A stretch of 64,000 nt of DNA from assembly GCA_964545895.1 (NCBI GenBank), contig CAZJHS010000002.1, positions 1 through 64,000 of the forward strand, written 5' to 3'. The notes beneath the pieces are model-generated. The model was not told where the DNA came from. It ran no database searches and worked only from the letters and a program-made list of their open reading frames with translations. Position 1 is the stretch's first letter. Each line of letters opens with the position of its first letter. Source of the DNA: UBA6183 sp964545895 (GTDB lineage Bacteria; Bacteroidota; Bacteroidia; UKL13-3). The position numbers were made by a program, and so were the translations under genes. This document shows, piece by piece, positions 18,919 to 27,715 of the stretch.

Positions 18919-19923
18919 TTATCTTAAATTAAAGGCTATAGAAACGCGATGAATATTACCTAATCTGTTTTTAGCCAAAAAGCCATAATCAATATTTACC
19001 CCACCAAAATTACGCTTAAGTTTAAAGCCTAATCCAAAGGCTGGTGCGCTATAAGCTTCATCACTCGCAAACTCGTACCCTAAACGACCATACAACATGC
19101 GCTTAAAAGTATACTCTGCACCAAAAGCATAAGTTTCGTTATTATCTGTTGGGTGATTAAGTTGTGCGGCAATGGTAAGGTTATGTTTATATCCCATTAC
19201 TGGATCAAAAGCTGCACCTAACCTAAAAATACCGGGCACTGTTACGGTTGTAAAGTTTGTAATATCTGTTGGTCCGTTAAACTTAAGTACTTGTGCTTTT
19301 CCATCAGGATTAACATTAAAACCAAAGTTGCTGAAATTAATACCAAAGCGTGCATTTTTTACACCCACATCATATTTCAAACCTAAATCAAACAACATGT
19401 TGTGTATGCTTACACCAGGGTAACCTTCGTTGGCATACCTTGCATTTATACCAAAACTAAAACTATTGGTTAATATCTGTGCATACGTTAAACCAATGTA
19501 ATAGTTGCTTAATGTAAAGGTGCGGCCAGTACCGTTAGGATCAAAAACAGTAGTTTCTTTCATGGTACCATAATTCATGTTAAACACCTGAAAACCTAGG
19601 TAATTTAGTTTACCAACTTTAGCAACTACACCTGCATAATTAGCATAAATATCACCAAAATATTGGGTGTTGCCTACTTGTACATTTACTTTACCCGTAT
19701 CGGTTTGGGTAATACCAGCTGGATTCCAATACATAGATGAAACATCGTTGGCCATGGCCACATATGCTCCGCCCAATGAAAGAGAGCGCGCATCGGGCGC
19801 AATTTTTAAAAATTGCATACCTGTACTACCACTGCGCGAATCGCCAAAAGTGGGTAATATTTGAGCATTTGCCATCCCAGCAAATAACCCAACCGCTGCT
19901 AATACTAATGTTTTAACTTGCAT
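18919..19923 (-). CDS. PorV/PorQ-family outer-membrane barrel (T9SS-associated)
   Basis: 334 aa from ATG 19923, matching the signal peptide MQVKTLVLAAVGLFAGMANAQ. After it comes GMQFLKIAPDARSLSLGGAYVAMANDVSSMYWNPAG, the signature of the PorV/FadL-like family, then about 14 strands. PorV shuttles T9SS cargo to the attachment complex; several PorV-like paralogues usually exist per genome, so this may not be PorV itself. No porU lies next to it, unlike the classical porU-porV pair. First gene of a two-gene operon with the propeller lipoprotein, divergent from lnt. Confidence 0.82.
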   Translation of the reverse strand: MQVKTLVLAAVGLFAGMANAQILPTFGDSRSGSTGMQFLKIAPDARSLSLGGAYVAMANDVSSMYWNPAGITQTDTGKVNVQVGNTQYFGDIYANYAGVVAKVGKLNYLGFQVFNMNYGTMKETTVFDPNGTGRTFTLSNYYIGLTYAQILTNSFSFGINARYANEGYPGVSIHNMLFDLGLKYDVGVKNARFGINFSNFGFNVNPDGKAQVLKFNGPTDITNFTTVTVPGIFRLGAAFDPVMGYKHNLTIAAQLNHPTDNNETYAFGAEYTFKRMLYGRLGYEFASDEAYSAPAFGLGFKLKRNFGGVNIDYGFLAKNRLGNIHRVSIAFNLR

Positions 19924-20038
19924 TTTAACCAAGCAAATTAAACAGTTTTTTTGCGTTTTGCATTGTTAAATAATGATTATTTGGAATTGCCTGCCAAATG
20001 ATGGAAGTTGCGGGTATAATTTGTTTTGATTTTAACGC

Positions 20039-21658
20039 ATGCAAACTCACGCTAAACTAACTGGTTTATCAATAATTACGGCACTTTTGCTTACTTTAGC
20101 TTGGCCTCCCATTGGACTTTTTCCGTTAGCTTTTGTGGCTTTTGTACCCTTGTTTTACCTTCATTATTTAATTATTGAACAAAAACTAGGAACAGCTTGG
20201 CTAGTTTTATATGGCTTTGTAACCTTTTTGCTTTTTAATATTGGCACCACTTGGTGGGTTTGGAATGCAAGTGCAGGAGGCGCAGTAATGGCTTTTGTGC
20301 TAAATGCATTGCTGATGGTTTTACCCCTTTTATTTATTCATAAATTAGCTATTAAGCAAAATAACCCAACCAAATTATGGCCTTTTATTTGGGCGTGGCT
20401 TGCTTTTGAGTACTTACATTTTAGGTGGGATGGCACTTGGACCTGGCTAACTTTAGGTAATCTTTTTTCGGGTACACCTTGGCTGGTACAATGGTACGAA
20501 TACACGGGAGCTGCGGGAGGAACACTTTGGATACTTTGGGTAAATAAAAATATTTTTCACTGGGCATTAGCCTACAACCACCGCGATAAACCTAGCAGAT
20601 ATAAAACCGCATTTAACTTGGTATTTTTTAAACTGTTTGCCCCTGCATTCTTATCGTTTTACATTGCTAATCAATACCAAAATCAGCTTGCATCTGCAAA
20701 AAGAATAACCACAAATGTAATGGTGGTTCAACCCAATATTGACCCCTACAAAGAAAAGTTTGGGCAAATGAGTGCATACGACCAAACGGTTAAAATGCTT
20801 GAAATTGCTGAGGCTAACATGGATTCAACTGTTGAGTTAATTGCTTTTCCTGAAACAGCATTAGTTGGACATTTAGATGAGCATCACCTAAACCAAGAAG
20901 AAACCCTGGTGCTTATTAAACAGTTTATGCAAAAGCATCCTAATGTGGGTATACTTACTGGGGCCGATAGTTATAAAGAATTTTTACCTGGCGAAAAGGT
21001 GAGCGAAACTGCACGGGCTTTTGAAAATGGTGTACGTTATGATGTGTACAATACGGCCTTCTTTTTAAATCCTACAGATAGCGTTATTGGCATATATCAT
21101 AAAAGTAAATTGGTACCAGGCGTTGAGCGATTACCGTTTTCATCGGTACTAAAATACGTTGAAAAATATGCCATAGATTTAGGTGGTACCACAGGCAGTT
21201 TAGGCATTGATGAAGAGCCAAGTGTATTTGCACTTAATACCATGGTTAAACCTGCACCTATTATTTGTTACGAAAGTATTTTTGGCGAGTACGTAACCCA
21301 ATATGTAAAACGTGGTGCTACTTTACTTTGCATTGTAACCAACGATGGCTGGTGGGGTAACACACCTGGATACAAACAACATTTAAGCTACGCTAGTTTG
21401 CGTGCCATAGAAACACGAAGATTTGTAGCGCGTAGTGCAAACACAGGCATATCGGGGTTTGTAGATGACTTAGGAAATATAACCCAACAAAGTAAATGGT
21501 GGGAGCCTACTGCATTAAAGCAAAAGGTTGCGCTAAATACACAGCAAACTTTTTATGTAAAACATGGCGATTACATTAATGAACTTGGCTTACTACTTAC
21601 GTTGTATTTTTTTATTGGTTTGATAACCACAACAGGCATTAAGATAAAGCCTTGGTAA
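20039..21658 (+). CDS. lnt: Apolipoprotein N-acyltransferase
   Basis: 539 aa inner-membrane enzyme that adds the third acyl chain to lipoproteins. The first 220 residues hold 6-7 transmembrane segments; the periplasmic nitrilase-fold domain carries the catalytic triad in AFPETALVG (Glu), YHKSKLVPGVERLPF (Lys) and IICYESIFGEY (Cys). A last transmembrane helix follows (LLLTLYFFIGLITTTG). Start ATG 20039, about 115 bases from the divergent porV operon. It overlaps the inositol monophosphatase gene tail-to-tail by 20 bases. Confidence 0.93.
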   Translation: MQTHAKLTGLSIITALLLTLAWPPIGLFPLAFVAFVPLFYLHYLIIEQKLGTAWLVLYGFVTFLLFNIGTTWWVWNASAGGAVMAFVLNALLMVLPLLFIHKLAIKQNNPTKLWPFIWAWLAFEYLHFRWDGTWTWLTLGNLFSGTPWLVQWYEYTGAAGGTLWILWVNKNIFHWALAYNHRDKPSRYKTAFNLVFFKLFAPAFLSFYIANQYQNQLASAKRITTNVMVVQPNIDPYKEKFGQMSAYDQTVKMLEIAEANMDSTVELIAFPETALVGHLDEHHLNQEETLVLIKQFMQKHPNVGILTGADSYKEFLPGEKVSETARAFENGVRYDVYNTAFFLNPTDSVIGIYHKSKLVPGVERLPFSSVLKYVEKYAIDLGGTTGSLGIDEEPSVFALNTMVKPAPIICYESIFGEYVTQYVKRGATLLCIVTNDGWWGNTPGYKQHLSYASLRAIETRRFVARSANTGISGFVDDLGNITQQSKWWEPTALKQKVALNTQQTFYVKHGDYINELGLLLTLYFFIGLITTTGIKIKPW

Positions 21659-22448
21659 TGGAAAACTCTTTATGAATTACGGCAAAAAAATCATCATAAA
21701 TTAATGTTGATGAAGCCACTATTTCCTTATCAAAAACAGGGCTGCCAGTGCCTTTAAATGTATTTACTTTACCACCTGCTTCTTGTACTAACAATATGCC
21801 TGCTGCTACATCCCACGGGCTTAATCCGTACTCAAAAAAACCATCAAAACGGCCACACGAAACATAAGCTAAATCTACCGCTGCACTGCCCATTCTGCGC
21901 ATGCCTCGGGTTGATTTTAGGAAGTGTTGCAAGGTATTAAGGTAGCTTTGCATTTGGTTAAAATCGTAATACGGAAAACCAGTTGCCAATAATGATTTAC
22001 TTAAATCAGCATTACTATTAACCGTTATTGCACGTCCGTTTAAAAATGCACCTCCATCTTTCCAAGCATAAAACAGCTCGTGTCGGTTAGGTTCAAAAAC
22101 CACCCCAATTACTGGTGTTTGATGATGCATTAATGCTATACTTATGCTGTAAACCGGAAGCTGATGTATAAAATTAGTTGTCCCATCTAAAGGATCGATA
22201 ACCCAAGTGTATTCTTTTTGTTGAGTAGTAATAGTAGCTTCTTCTGTTAAAAATCCAGCTTCAGGAAAAATTTCTGATAACCCTTTTACCAACTTCTCTT
22301 CAGCAGTTTTATCCACGTACGAAACCAATTGATTAAATGATTTCTCTTCTACCCTATTGCTGGTAAAAGTTTGTGCCTCTGATTGAATAAATTGGCCTAC
22401 TACCTTGGCTAAAGCACACACCTTTATTGTTGTTTCACTGAGTTTCAT
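21639..22448 (-). CDS. suhB: Inositol monophosphatase family protein
   Basis: 269 aa, normal length. The metal-binding motif WVIDPLDGTTNFIHQLPVY (about residues 81-99) and the second site WDVAAGILLVQEAGG (about 200-214) are intact, with EE (about residues 69-70) as the third ligand. It dephosphorylates inositol monophosphate or related sugars; the bacterial members also include SuhB- and CysQ-like proteins, so the symbol is tentative. It shares its 3' end with lnt (20-base convergent overlap). Confidence 0.88.
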   Translation of the reverse strand: MKLSETTIKVCALAKVVGQFIQSEAQTFTSNRVEEKSFNQLVSYVDKTAEEKLVKGLSEIFPEAGFLTEEATITTQQKEYTWVIDPLDGTTNFIHQLPVYSISIALMHHQTPVIGVVFEPNRHELFYAWKDGGAFLNGRAITVNSNADLSKSLLATGFPYYDFNQMQSYLNTLQHFLKSTRGMRRMGSAAVDLAYVSCGRFDGFFEYGLSPWDVAAGILLVQEAGGKVNTFKGTGSPVFDKEIVASSTLIYDDFFAVIHKEFSITKALS

Positions 22449-22530
22449 ATTGCAAATAAATAAATATTTAATTAAAATAAATAGCTGTCAATAAAAATAA
22501 GCGCTTTTTAACAAACTACTCACTTTTGTC

Positions 22531-23634
22531 TTATTCTTCATCCATGCGGGCTATTACATGCTTATTGTAGTTACGCCATTTATCTAAAACTGCTGCAAAA
22601 TCAGGTGGTAATTCGGCTTCAAAATACATGTTTTGGCCAGTACGCGGATGCACAAAGCCTAGCGAGCGTGCATGCAATCCTTGACGTGGCATTAGTTGAA
22701 AACAGTTTTCGACAAATTGCTTGTATTTGGTAAATGAAGGGCCTTTTAAAATTCTTTCGCCTCCATAGGTATCATCACTAAACAAATTATGACCTATGTG
22801 TTTCATGTGCACACGAATTTGGTGCGTACGGCCAGTTTCTAATCTGCACTCAATTAAAGTTACATATTGTAAACGCTCCAATACCGTATAATGTGTTACA
22901 CTCCAACGTCCCTTCTCTTCATCATCATACATCATAAACACACGTCTATCTTTAGGACTGCGGCCAATGTAGCCAGTAACAGTTCCATTGTCTTCATCAA
23001 AATTACCCCAAGCTAAGGCCACATACCTACGTTGTATGGTATGATGAAAAAACTGCTTAGCCAAGTGGGTCATAGCCACATCGTTTTTGGCAATTACCAA
23101 TAAGCCACTGGTGTTTTTATCAATTCGGTGTACTAATCCCGGACGTACATTATTTTCTTTAGTAAAGTTATTGTCTTTTAAATAATAAGCTAATGCGTTT
23201 ACCAAGGTACCGCTTACATTATTGTGCCCAGGATGTACAACCATACCAGCCACTTTATTTACAATAAGCACATCCTCGTCTTCGTAAATAATATCAAGCG
23301 GAATGTTTTCAGGAACAATCTCGGTATCTTTAGGAGGTTGAGGTAAAACAATACTAATTACATCTAAAGGCTTTACCTTATAACTGCTCTTTATTGGTTT
23401 TTCGTTTACTAAAATACTACCTGCCTCTGCAGCAGCTTGTAGCTTGGTTCTGCTGGCATTTTGCAGGCGTATCATCAAAAACTTATCAATACGCATCATG
23501 GTTTGGCCTTTATCAACCACTATCCTATGATGTTCCCAAAGTTCTTGCTCTTCGCCACCCTCTAAATCATCACCATCAAAGTCAATTTCTTTTTTGGGCA
23601 AATCGGCTTCGTCTTTAAATTTATTATAATACAT
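22531..23634 (-). CDS. rluD: RluD-family ribosomal large-subunit pseudouridine synthase
   Basis: 367 aa. An acidic N-terminal extension of about 40 residues is followed by an S4 RNA-binding domain (IDKFLMIRLQNASRTKLQAAAEAGSILVN, about 50-80). The catalytic domain has GLVHRIDKNTSGLLVIAKN with the catalytic Asp (about residue 173), GRTHQIRVHMKHIGH, and the final LHARSLGFVHP. It converts uridines of 23S rRNA to pseudouridine. The start overlaps the end of the upstream cyclase-family gene by 11 bases, indicating co-transcription. Confidence 0.92.
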   Translation of the reverse strand: MYYNKFKDEADLPKKEIDFDGDDLEGGEEQELWEHHRIVVDKGQTMMRIDKFLMIRLQNASRTKLQAAAEAGSILVNEKPIKSSYKVKPLDVISIVLPQPPKDTEIVPENIPLDIIYEDEDVLIVNKVAGMVVHPGHNNVSGTLVNALAYYLKDNNFTKENNVRPGLVHRIDKNTSGLLVIAKNDVAMTHLAKQFFHHTIQRRYVALAWGNFDEDNGTVTGYIGRSPKDRRVFMMYDDEEKGRWSVTHYTVLERLQYVTLIECRLETGRTHQIRVHMKHIGHNLFSDDTYGGERILKGPSFTKYKQFVENCFQLMPRQGLHARSLGFVHPRTGQNMYFEAELPPDFAAVLDKWRNYNKHVIARMDEE

Positions 23635-24376
23635 GCGCTATTTTATACAATATTGGTTTACTCGGACTAGCATCTGTTTGTAGCGATGCAATCTGAAGGT
23701 TTAATAAATACATGTCGTCTAAAACTGTATCGTTAATAAAAGCCATCTCGGTAATGGTGGCATCCATGCGTGGTGCAGCTGGATAATTCCAAAAAGCATG
23801 ATGAGCTTCTAATGCGCCTCCATCTTCTTCTCTATCAACCGAAGGCAAATCAATAATAAGATGTTTTACTCCTGTTTCTCTTAAAAAAGTACACAGTTCG
23901 GGTTGTAAATAGGCAGGATTGTTACCCGAGTATACTGCCGTTAATTTATCGGTTGTGTTGGGTAACGTGCGTATAACCAAAGCCTCAACCAATGGGTTGA
24001 TAAAAGGCTCAACATCGCTTAACATCACAATGTTGTTTCCATTTATGTGTTGTGGTGTAACAGTTATTACTTGGGCCAAAAACATAAATTCAGTTAATAC
24101 CTGGTTGATGGTAATGCGCTCTTTGCTAATATGTCCCACGCACTCGGTATGTGTACCATTTCCATGTGCATTAATAAATAAGTTTTCGCAATTAACACTA
24201 CCGCCCAAAGCTACACTTCCTACAAAACCGCCTGCCTTAAAGGGTTCAAATAACGGAGCTTGTATACCAAAGGCATTAGGATTTTGGTTACCACTGTGCA
24301 TGGCAATACTTATATCAATAGGTTGATTAAAGTTTACCGTAAAATTTTGTTGTTTGTGCTCAATATTAGCAAGCAT
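23624..24376 (-). CDS. Cyclase-family hydrolase (kynurenine formamidase-like)
   Basis: 250 aa of the cyclase family. The metal-binding HGNGTHTE motif (about residues 71-78) matches the family HxGTHxD pattern with Glu in the last position, and IDLPSVDREEDGG (about 177-189) is the second metal/active-site region. Kynurenine formamidase belongs here; since tryptophan 2,3-dioxygenase is encoded at 61.4 kb, a role in the second kynurenine step is possible, but the genes are far apart. Head of a two-gene unit with rluD; divergent from the histidine kinase gene. Confidence 0.8.
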   Translation of the reverse strand: MLANIEHKQQNFTVNFNQPIDISIAMHSGNQNPNAFGIQAPLFEPFKAGGFVGSVALGGSVNCENLFINAHGNGTHTECVGHISKERITINQVLTEFMFLAQVITVTPQHINGNNIVMLSDVEPFINPLVEALVIRTLPNTTDKLTAVYSGNNPAYLQPELCTFLRETGVKHLIIDLPSVDREEDGGALEAHHAFWNYPAAPRMDATITEMAFINDTVLDDMYLLNLQIASLQTDASPSKPILYKIAHVL

Positions 24377-24428
24377 GTTACGTTATGGTTTGAGATTGCG
24401 AATATCATTATATATTTGATTAATATCT

Positions 24429-25598
24429 ATGCGTGTTTACGAACAAAAAATAAGGTGGAAACGATTGTTGTTTTTGGTGGCTATTGTAATAGGCGCTATA
24501 AGCTTGTGGTATACCAATAAATTAGTACAAAAATTGGCTACCGAAGAAGAGAAAAAAGTACTGATGTGGGCCAATGCTACCAAACAATTGATTAATGCCA
24601 ACGAAAATACCGACATTAATTTTTTGCTTGATATTATTAAAGATAACACAACCATACCCGTTATTTTGGTTGATAACGACAGCAATATTATTGCCAACAG
24701 AAACTTAGACAGCACCAAAGCAGACGATGCTAAGTACCTTGCCAAACAGCTTGAAGAGATGAAAGCTGAACACGAGCCTATTAAAATTTTATACGATGTG
24801 GCCAATCAAAAGCACAATTATTTGTACTACCGCAACTCTATTATTTTAACTCAACTTAAGCAATATCCGTATTACCAATTAAGTGTAATTGCCCTATTTA
24901 TTTTAGTGGCATATTTAGCGTTTAGTTACTCGCGCAAATCGGAGCAAAACCAAGTTTGGGTGGGTATGAGCAAAGAAACGGCCCATCAATTAGGTACGCC
25001 TATATCATCATTAAACGGCTGGATAAACTTATTGCGCGAAACTGATGAAAACGGTAAAGAAGAAATTTTACAAGAGTTTGAAAAGGATGTAAAACGATTG
25101 GAACTTATTACCGATAGATTTAGTAAAATAGGATCGGCACCGGTATTAAAAGCCGAAAATATTTATCAGGTAATGGAGCGTGCTGTTGATTATTTAAAAA
25201 GCAGAACATCGAGCCAAGTTATTTACAGTATTAACTCAACCGATACTGATGCATTAGCAATGGTAAATGTGCCTTTGTTTGATTGGGTGGTTGAGAATAT
25301 TTGTAAAAATGCCATTGATGCCATGAGCGGAACTGGCCGTATTGATGTAAACATTAGCACCGAAGCCGATAAGGTTTATATTGACATACAAGATACGGGC
25401 AAAGGTATTGCTCCATCAAAACAAAAAACAGTATTTAAACCTGGTTATACCACCAAAAAGCGTGGCTGGGGCTTAGGCCTATCGTTAGCCAAGCGTATTA
25501 TTGAAGAGTATCATAACGGAAAAGTATTTGTTAAAGAATCAGGCATAGATAAAGGAACTACCTTTAGAATTGTGCTGCGTGGTGGCGAAACAACCTAA
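24429..25598 (+). CDS. Membrane sensor histidine kinase
   Basis: 389 aa. Two transmembrane segments (about residues 13-33 and 149-168) enclose a periplasmic domain of about 115 residues. The H-box KETAHQLGTPISSL puts the phosphorylated His at about residue 186; NAIDAMSGTGRI (N box), DTGKGI (G1) and GWGLGLSLAKRI (G2) form a complete ATPase. The HQLGTP form of the box is common in Bacteroidota kinases. No response regulator is adjacent, so it is an orphan. It ends 4 bases from the convergent glycosyltransferase gene. Confidence 0.9.
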   Translation: MRVYEQKIRWKRLLFLVAIVIGAISLWYTNKLVQKLATEEEKKVLMWANATKQLINANENTDINFLLDIIKDNTTIPVILVDNDSNIIANRNLDSTKADDAKYLAKQLEEMKAEHEPIKILYDVANQKHNYLYYRNSIILTQLKQYPYYQLSVIALFILVAYLAFSYSRKSEQNQVWVGMSKETAHQLGTPISSLNGWINLLRETDENGKEEILQEFEKDVKRLELITDRFSKIGSAPVLKAENIYQVMERAVDYLKSRTSSQVIYSINSTDTDALAMVNVPLFDWVVENICKNAIDAMSGTGRIDVNISTEADKVYIDIQDTGKGIAPSKQKTVFKPGYTTKKRGWGLGLSLAKRIIEEYHNGKVFVKESGIDKGTTFRIVLRGGETT

Positions 25599-25602
25599 AT
25601 TA

Positions 25603-27714
25603 TTACAGTGCAAATATGCGCTGAAGCTCCTTTTTAATTACAGCTTGATTGTGATATTTGGATACAAAATCAGGACCTTTTGGGCCAAGTGCAATTAATT
25701 CATCAAACCTGTTTACTAAAATATTTTTAATGCATTCAGGGTCTTCTTCATCACCTTTCACATCATATAAAATACCAAATCCACCTTCGTTTATTTGCTC
25801 CCTAAAGCCAACAACATTAGCAGCAATAATAGGCAAGCCTACATAAGCACACTCAATACCCACCAGCGGATAACCCTCGTATTTACTCGGGAATACAGCC
25901 ACATCAAACATAGGATAAATAAGTTCGGGGTATTTGGTAGCACCTAAATAAGTTAGGTTTTTTAATTTAGCTATTCTGGGTTGAAGCTCGGCAAGCATCT
26001 CTCCTTCGCCCACCATTATAAAATGATAATCGCTATTACCCTGCATAAGCTCGGCCACCGCTAAAAAAATATCTGGTCGTTTTTGGTGATGTAAGCGGCC
26101 TAAAAATCCAACTACTTTTTTATTAGGGTTGATACCATGAGTGGCTAACAAATTATTACGCTCTAGCTTTTCCATGCTAAACTTTTCGTAATCAATCATG
26201 TTATACAGCACCTCTATTTTAGCAGGTTGTTCTTGGTATTTTTCAACCAACACTTGTTTCCAAAAATCGCTAATTACAATGCGCTTGTCTAAGTATTGTT
26301 GAAATTGATACGAGGCCTCAAACCATCCATTATCATCATGATCTTCGCAATGCAACAAATCATACACCTCTGTATTCGGAAATTTTTCTTTTATAAGCGG
26401 AGTTAATATGTACAAGTAAGGATTACTCATGTTTAAAATAATTTTGGGCTTGTGTATTTTAATTAATTCCCAAATGGCACGCAACTTAGGATATGGCCCA
26501 TGCGCAAAATATTCTAAATCGTATTGATGGCTAGCAAACTTAGCAAACTCTTTTTTAAGCGCGCCTGATTTGCCACTGCCATGCGAAGCCACATCAACAA
26601 CATTATAATTGAGCGCATTAAACTCTTTTAAATAAGTGTATAATACATTTTCGGCACCGCCTACATGCCACCAAAAATGCGTGCAAAACACCGTATTATT
26701 TGGTGTAACACAAGGCGCCAATGTTTGGTCAAAATCTAATTTTACGCCTTCAATAAACCCGCCCATTTTGTGCGCTTTGGTAAACTTTACTGCAGGATTT
26801 ATTTTGTGCTTTATAAAACGCGATGACCAAAACACAAACAACAACAATTCGGATAGCTTAACATTGTTTAAACGCTTGCCAAAAACCAAGCTGGTAACTT
26901 TACCTAATACCTTATTAAACAATGAATGATTAACCGTGTGATTTTGGTTATATTGATTAAATGCGTGTTGAGATTTTTTGATACCAAAAACACTCATCCA
27001 ATTTTTTTTGTACGCCAACAACCTTGATAAATTACCCTCTTCTTCGCTACGGGTAACAAGCGATTTAACATTTTGGCGGTAATTAAAAATTACCTTTTTA
27101 ATAGGAACACCAAATGCACCTTTACGGATGGCGCGTTGCCAAAAATCCCAATCTTCGTATAGCTTAACTCCGTTTGATAAATGGAAAGTTCGTTGGCCAC
27201 CCAACTCGTTCCAAAGCGTACGTTTTACAGGAGAAATAGCAACTAAATAGTTTTGTAAAAAAAGATTTTTAGCACTAAAATCTGGTGCAATATCTGTTTG
27301 ATTTTTATAGCCAAATTTACGCACACTAGGATAAGCCCAAGATGCCGTTGGATAAGTAGCTAAAGTTAATGCGCTATATTTTAAAAAATCAGGTTCAATG
27401 GTATCATCGCTATCTAGGCAAACCAAGTAGGTACCAGAAGCAACACGTGCACCCACATTGCGGGTTTCGGCCAACCATTTATTTTGTTTGTTTTGAATAA
27501 CAGTTACTGCAAACTGCTTGTAATATCCAGCCGAAGCTAAATCGCTAATAATATTATTTGTAATGGAGTCGGTAGAACAATCGTTTACAATAATTACTTC
27601 AACACGGCTTAAATCAAATGTTTGATTATTGATTGAATCTAGGGTTTCAAACAAATAGTTTCCGGTATTATAAACAGGAATAATAAAACTAAATAATTTG
27701 CTGTGCTGTGCCAT
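25603..27714 (-). CDS. Fused GT2-GT4 glycosyltransferase
   Basis: 703 aa with two catalytic modules. Residues 8-230 are a GT-A family 2 domain (FSFIIPVYNTGNYLFETLDS, VEVIIVNDCSTD, VCLDSDDTIEPDFL). Residues 340-700 are a GT-B family 4 domain (HFWWHVGGAENVLYTYL, VVGFLGRLHHQKRP, FPSKYEGYPLVGIECAYVGLP). One protein may therefore add two sugars in sequence. It is last of the Wzm-Wzt-GT2-GT2/GT4 operon (1-base gap), suggesting it elongates the glycan exported by that ABC transporter. No frameshift is seen; both modules look intact. Confidence 0.88.
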   Translation of the reverse strand: MAQHSKLFSFIIPVYNTGNYLFETLDSINNQTFDLSRVEVIIVNDCSTDSITNNIISDLASAGYYKQFAVTVIQNKQNKWLAETRNVGARVASGTYLVCLDSDDTIEPDFLKYSALTLATYPTASWAYPSVRKFGYKNQTDIAPDFSAKNLFLQNYLVAISPVKRTLWNELGGQRTFHLSNGVKLYEDWDFWQRAIRKGAFGVPIKKVIFNYRQNVKSLVTRSEEEGNLSRLLAYKKNWMSVFGIKKSQHAFNQYNQNHTVNHSLFNKVLGKVTSLVFGKRLNNVKLSELLLFVFWSSRFIKHKINPAVKFTKAHKMGGFIEGVKLDFDQTLAPCVTPNNTVFCTHFWWHVGGAENVLYTYLKEFNALNYNVVDVASHGSGKSGALKKEFAKFASHQYDLEYFAHGPYPKLRAIWELIKIHKPKIILNMSNPYLYILTPLIKEKFPNTEVYDLLHCEDHDDNGWFEASYQFQQYLDKRIVISDFWKQVLVEKYQEQPAKIEVLYNMIDYEKFSMEKLERNNLLATHGINPNKKVVGFLGRLHHQKRPDIFLAVAELMQGNSDYHFIMVGEGEMLAELQPRIAKLKNLTYLGATKYPELIYPMFDVAVFPSKYEGYPLVGIECAYVGLPIIAANVVGFREQINEGGFGILYDVKGDEEDPECIKNILVNRFDELIALGPKGPDFVSKYHNQAVIKKELQRIFAL

Positions 27715-27715
27715 A

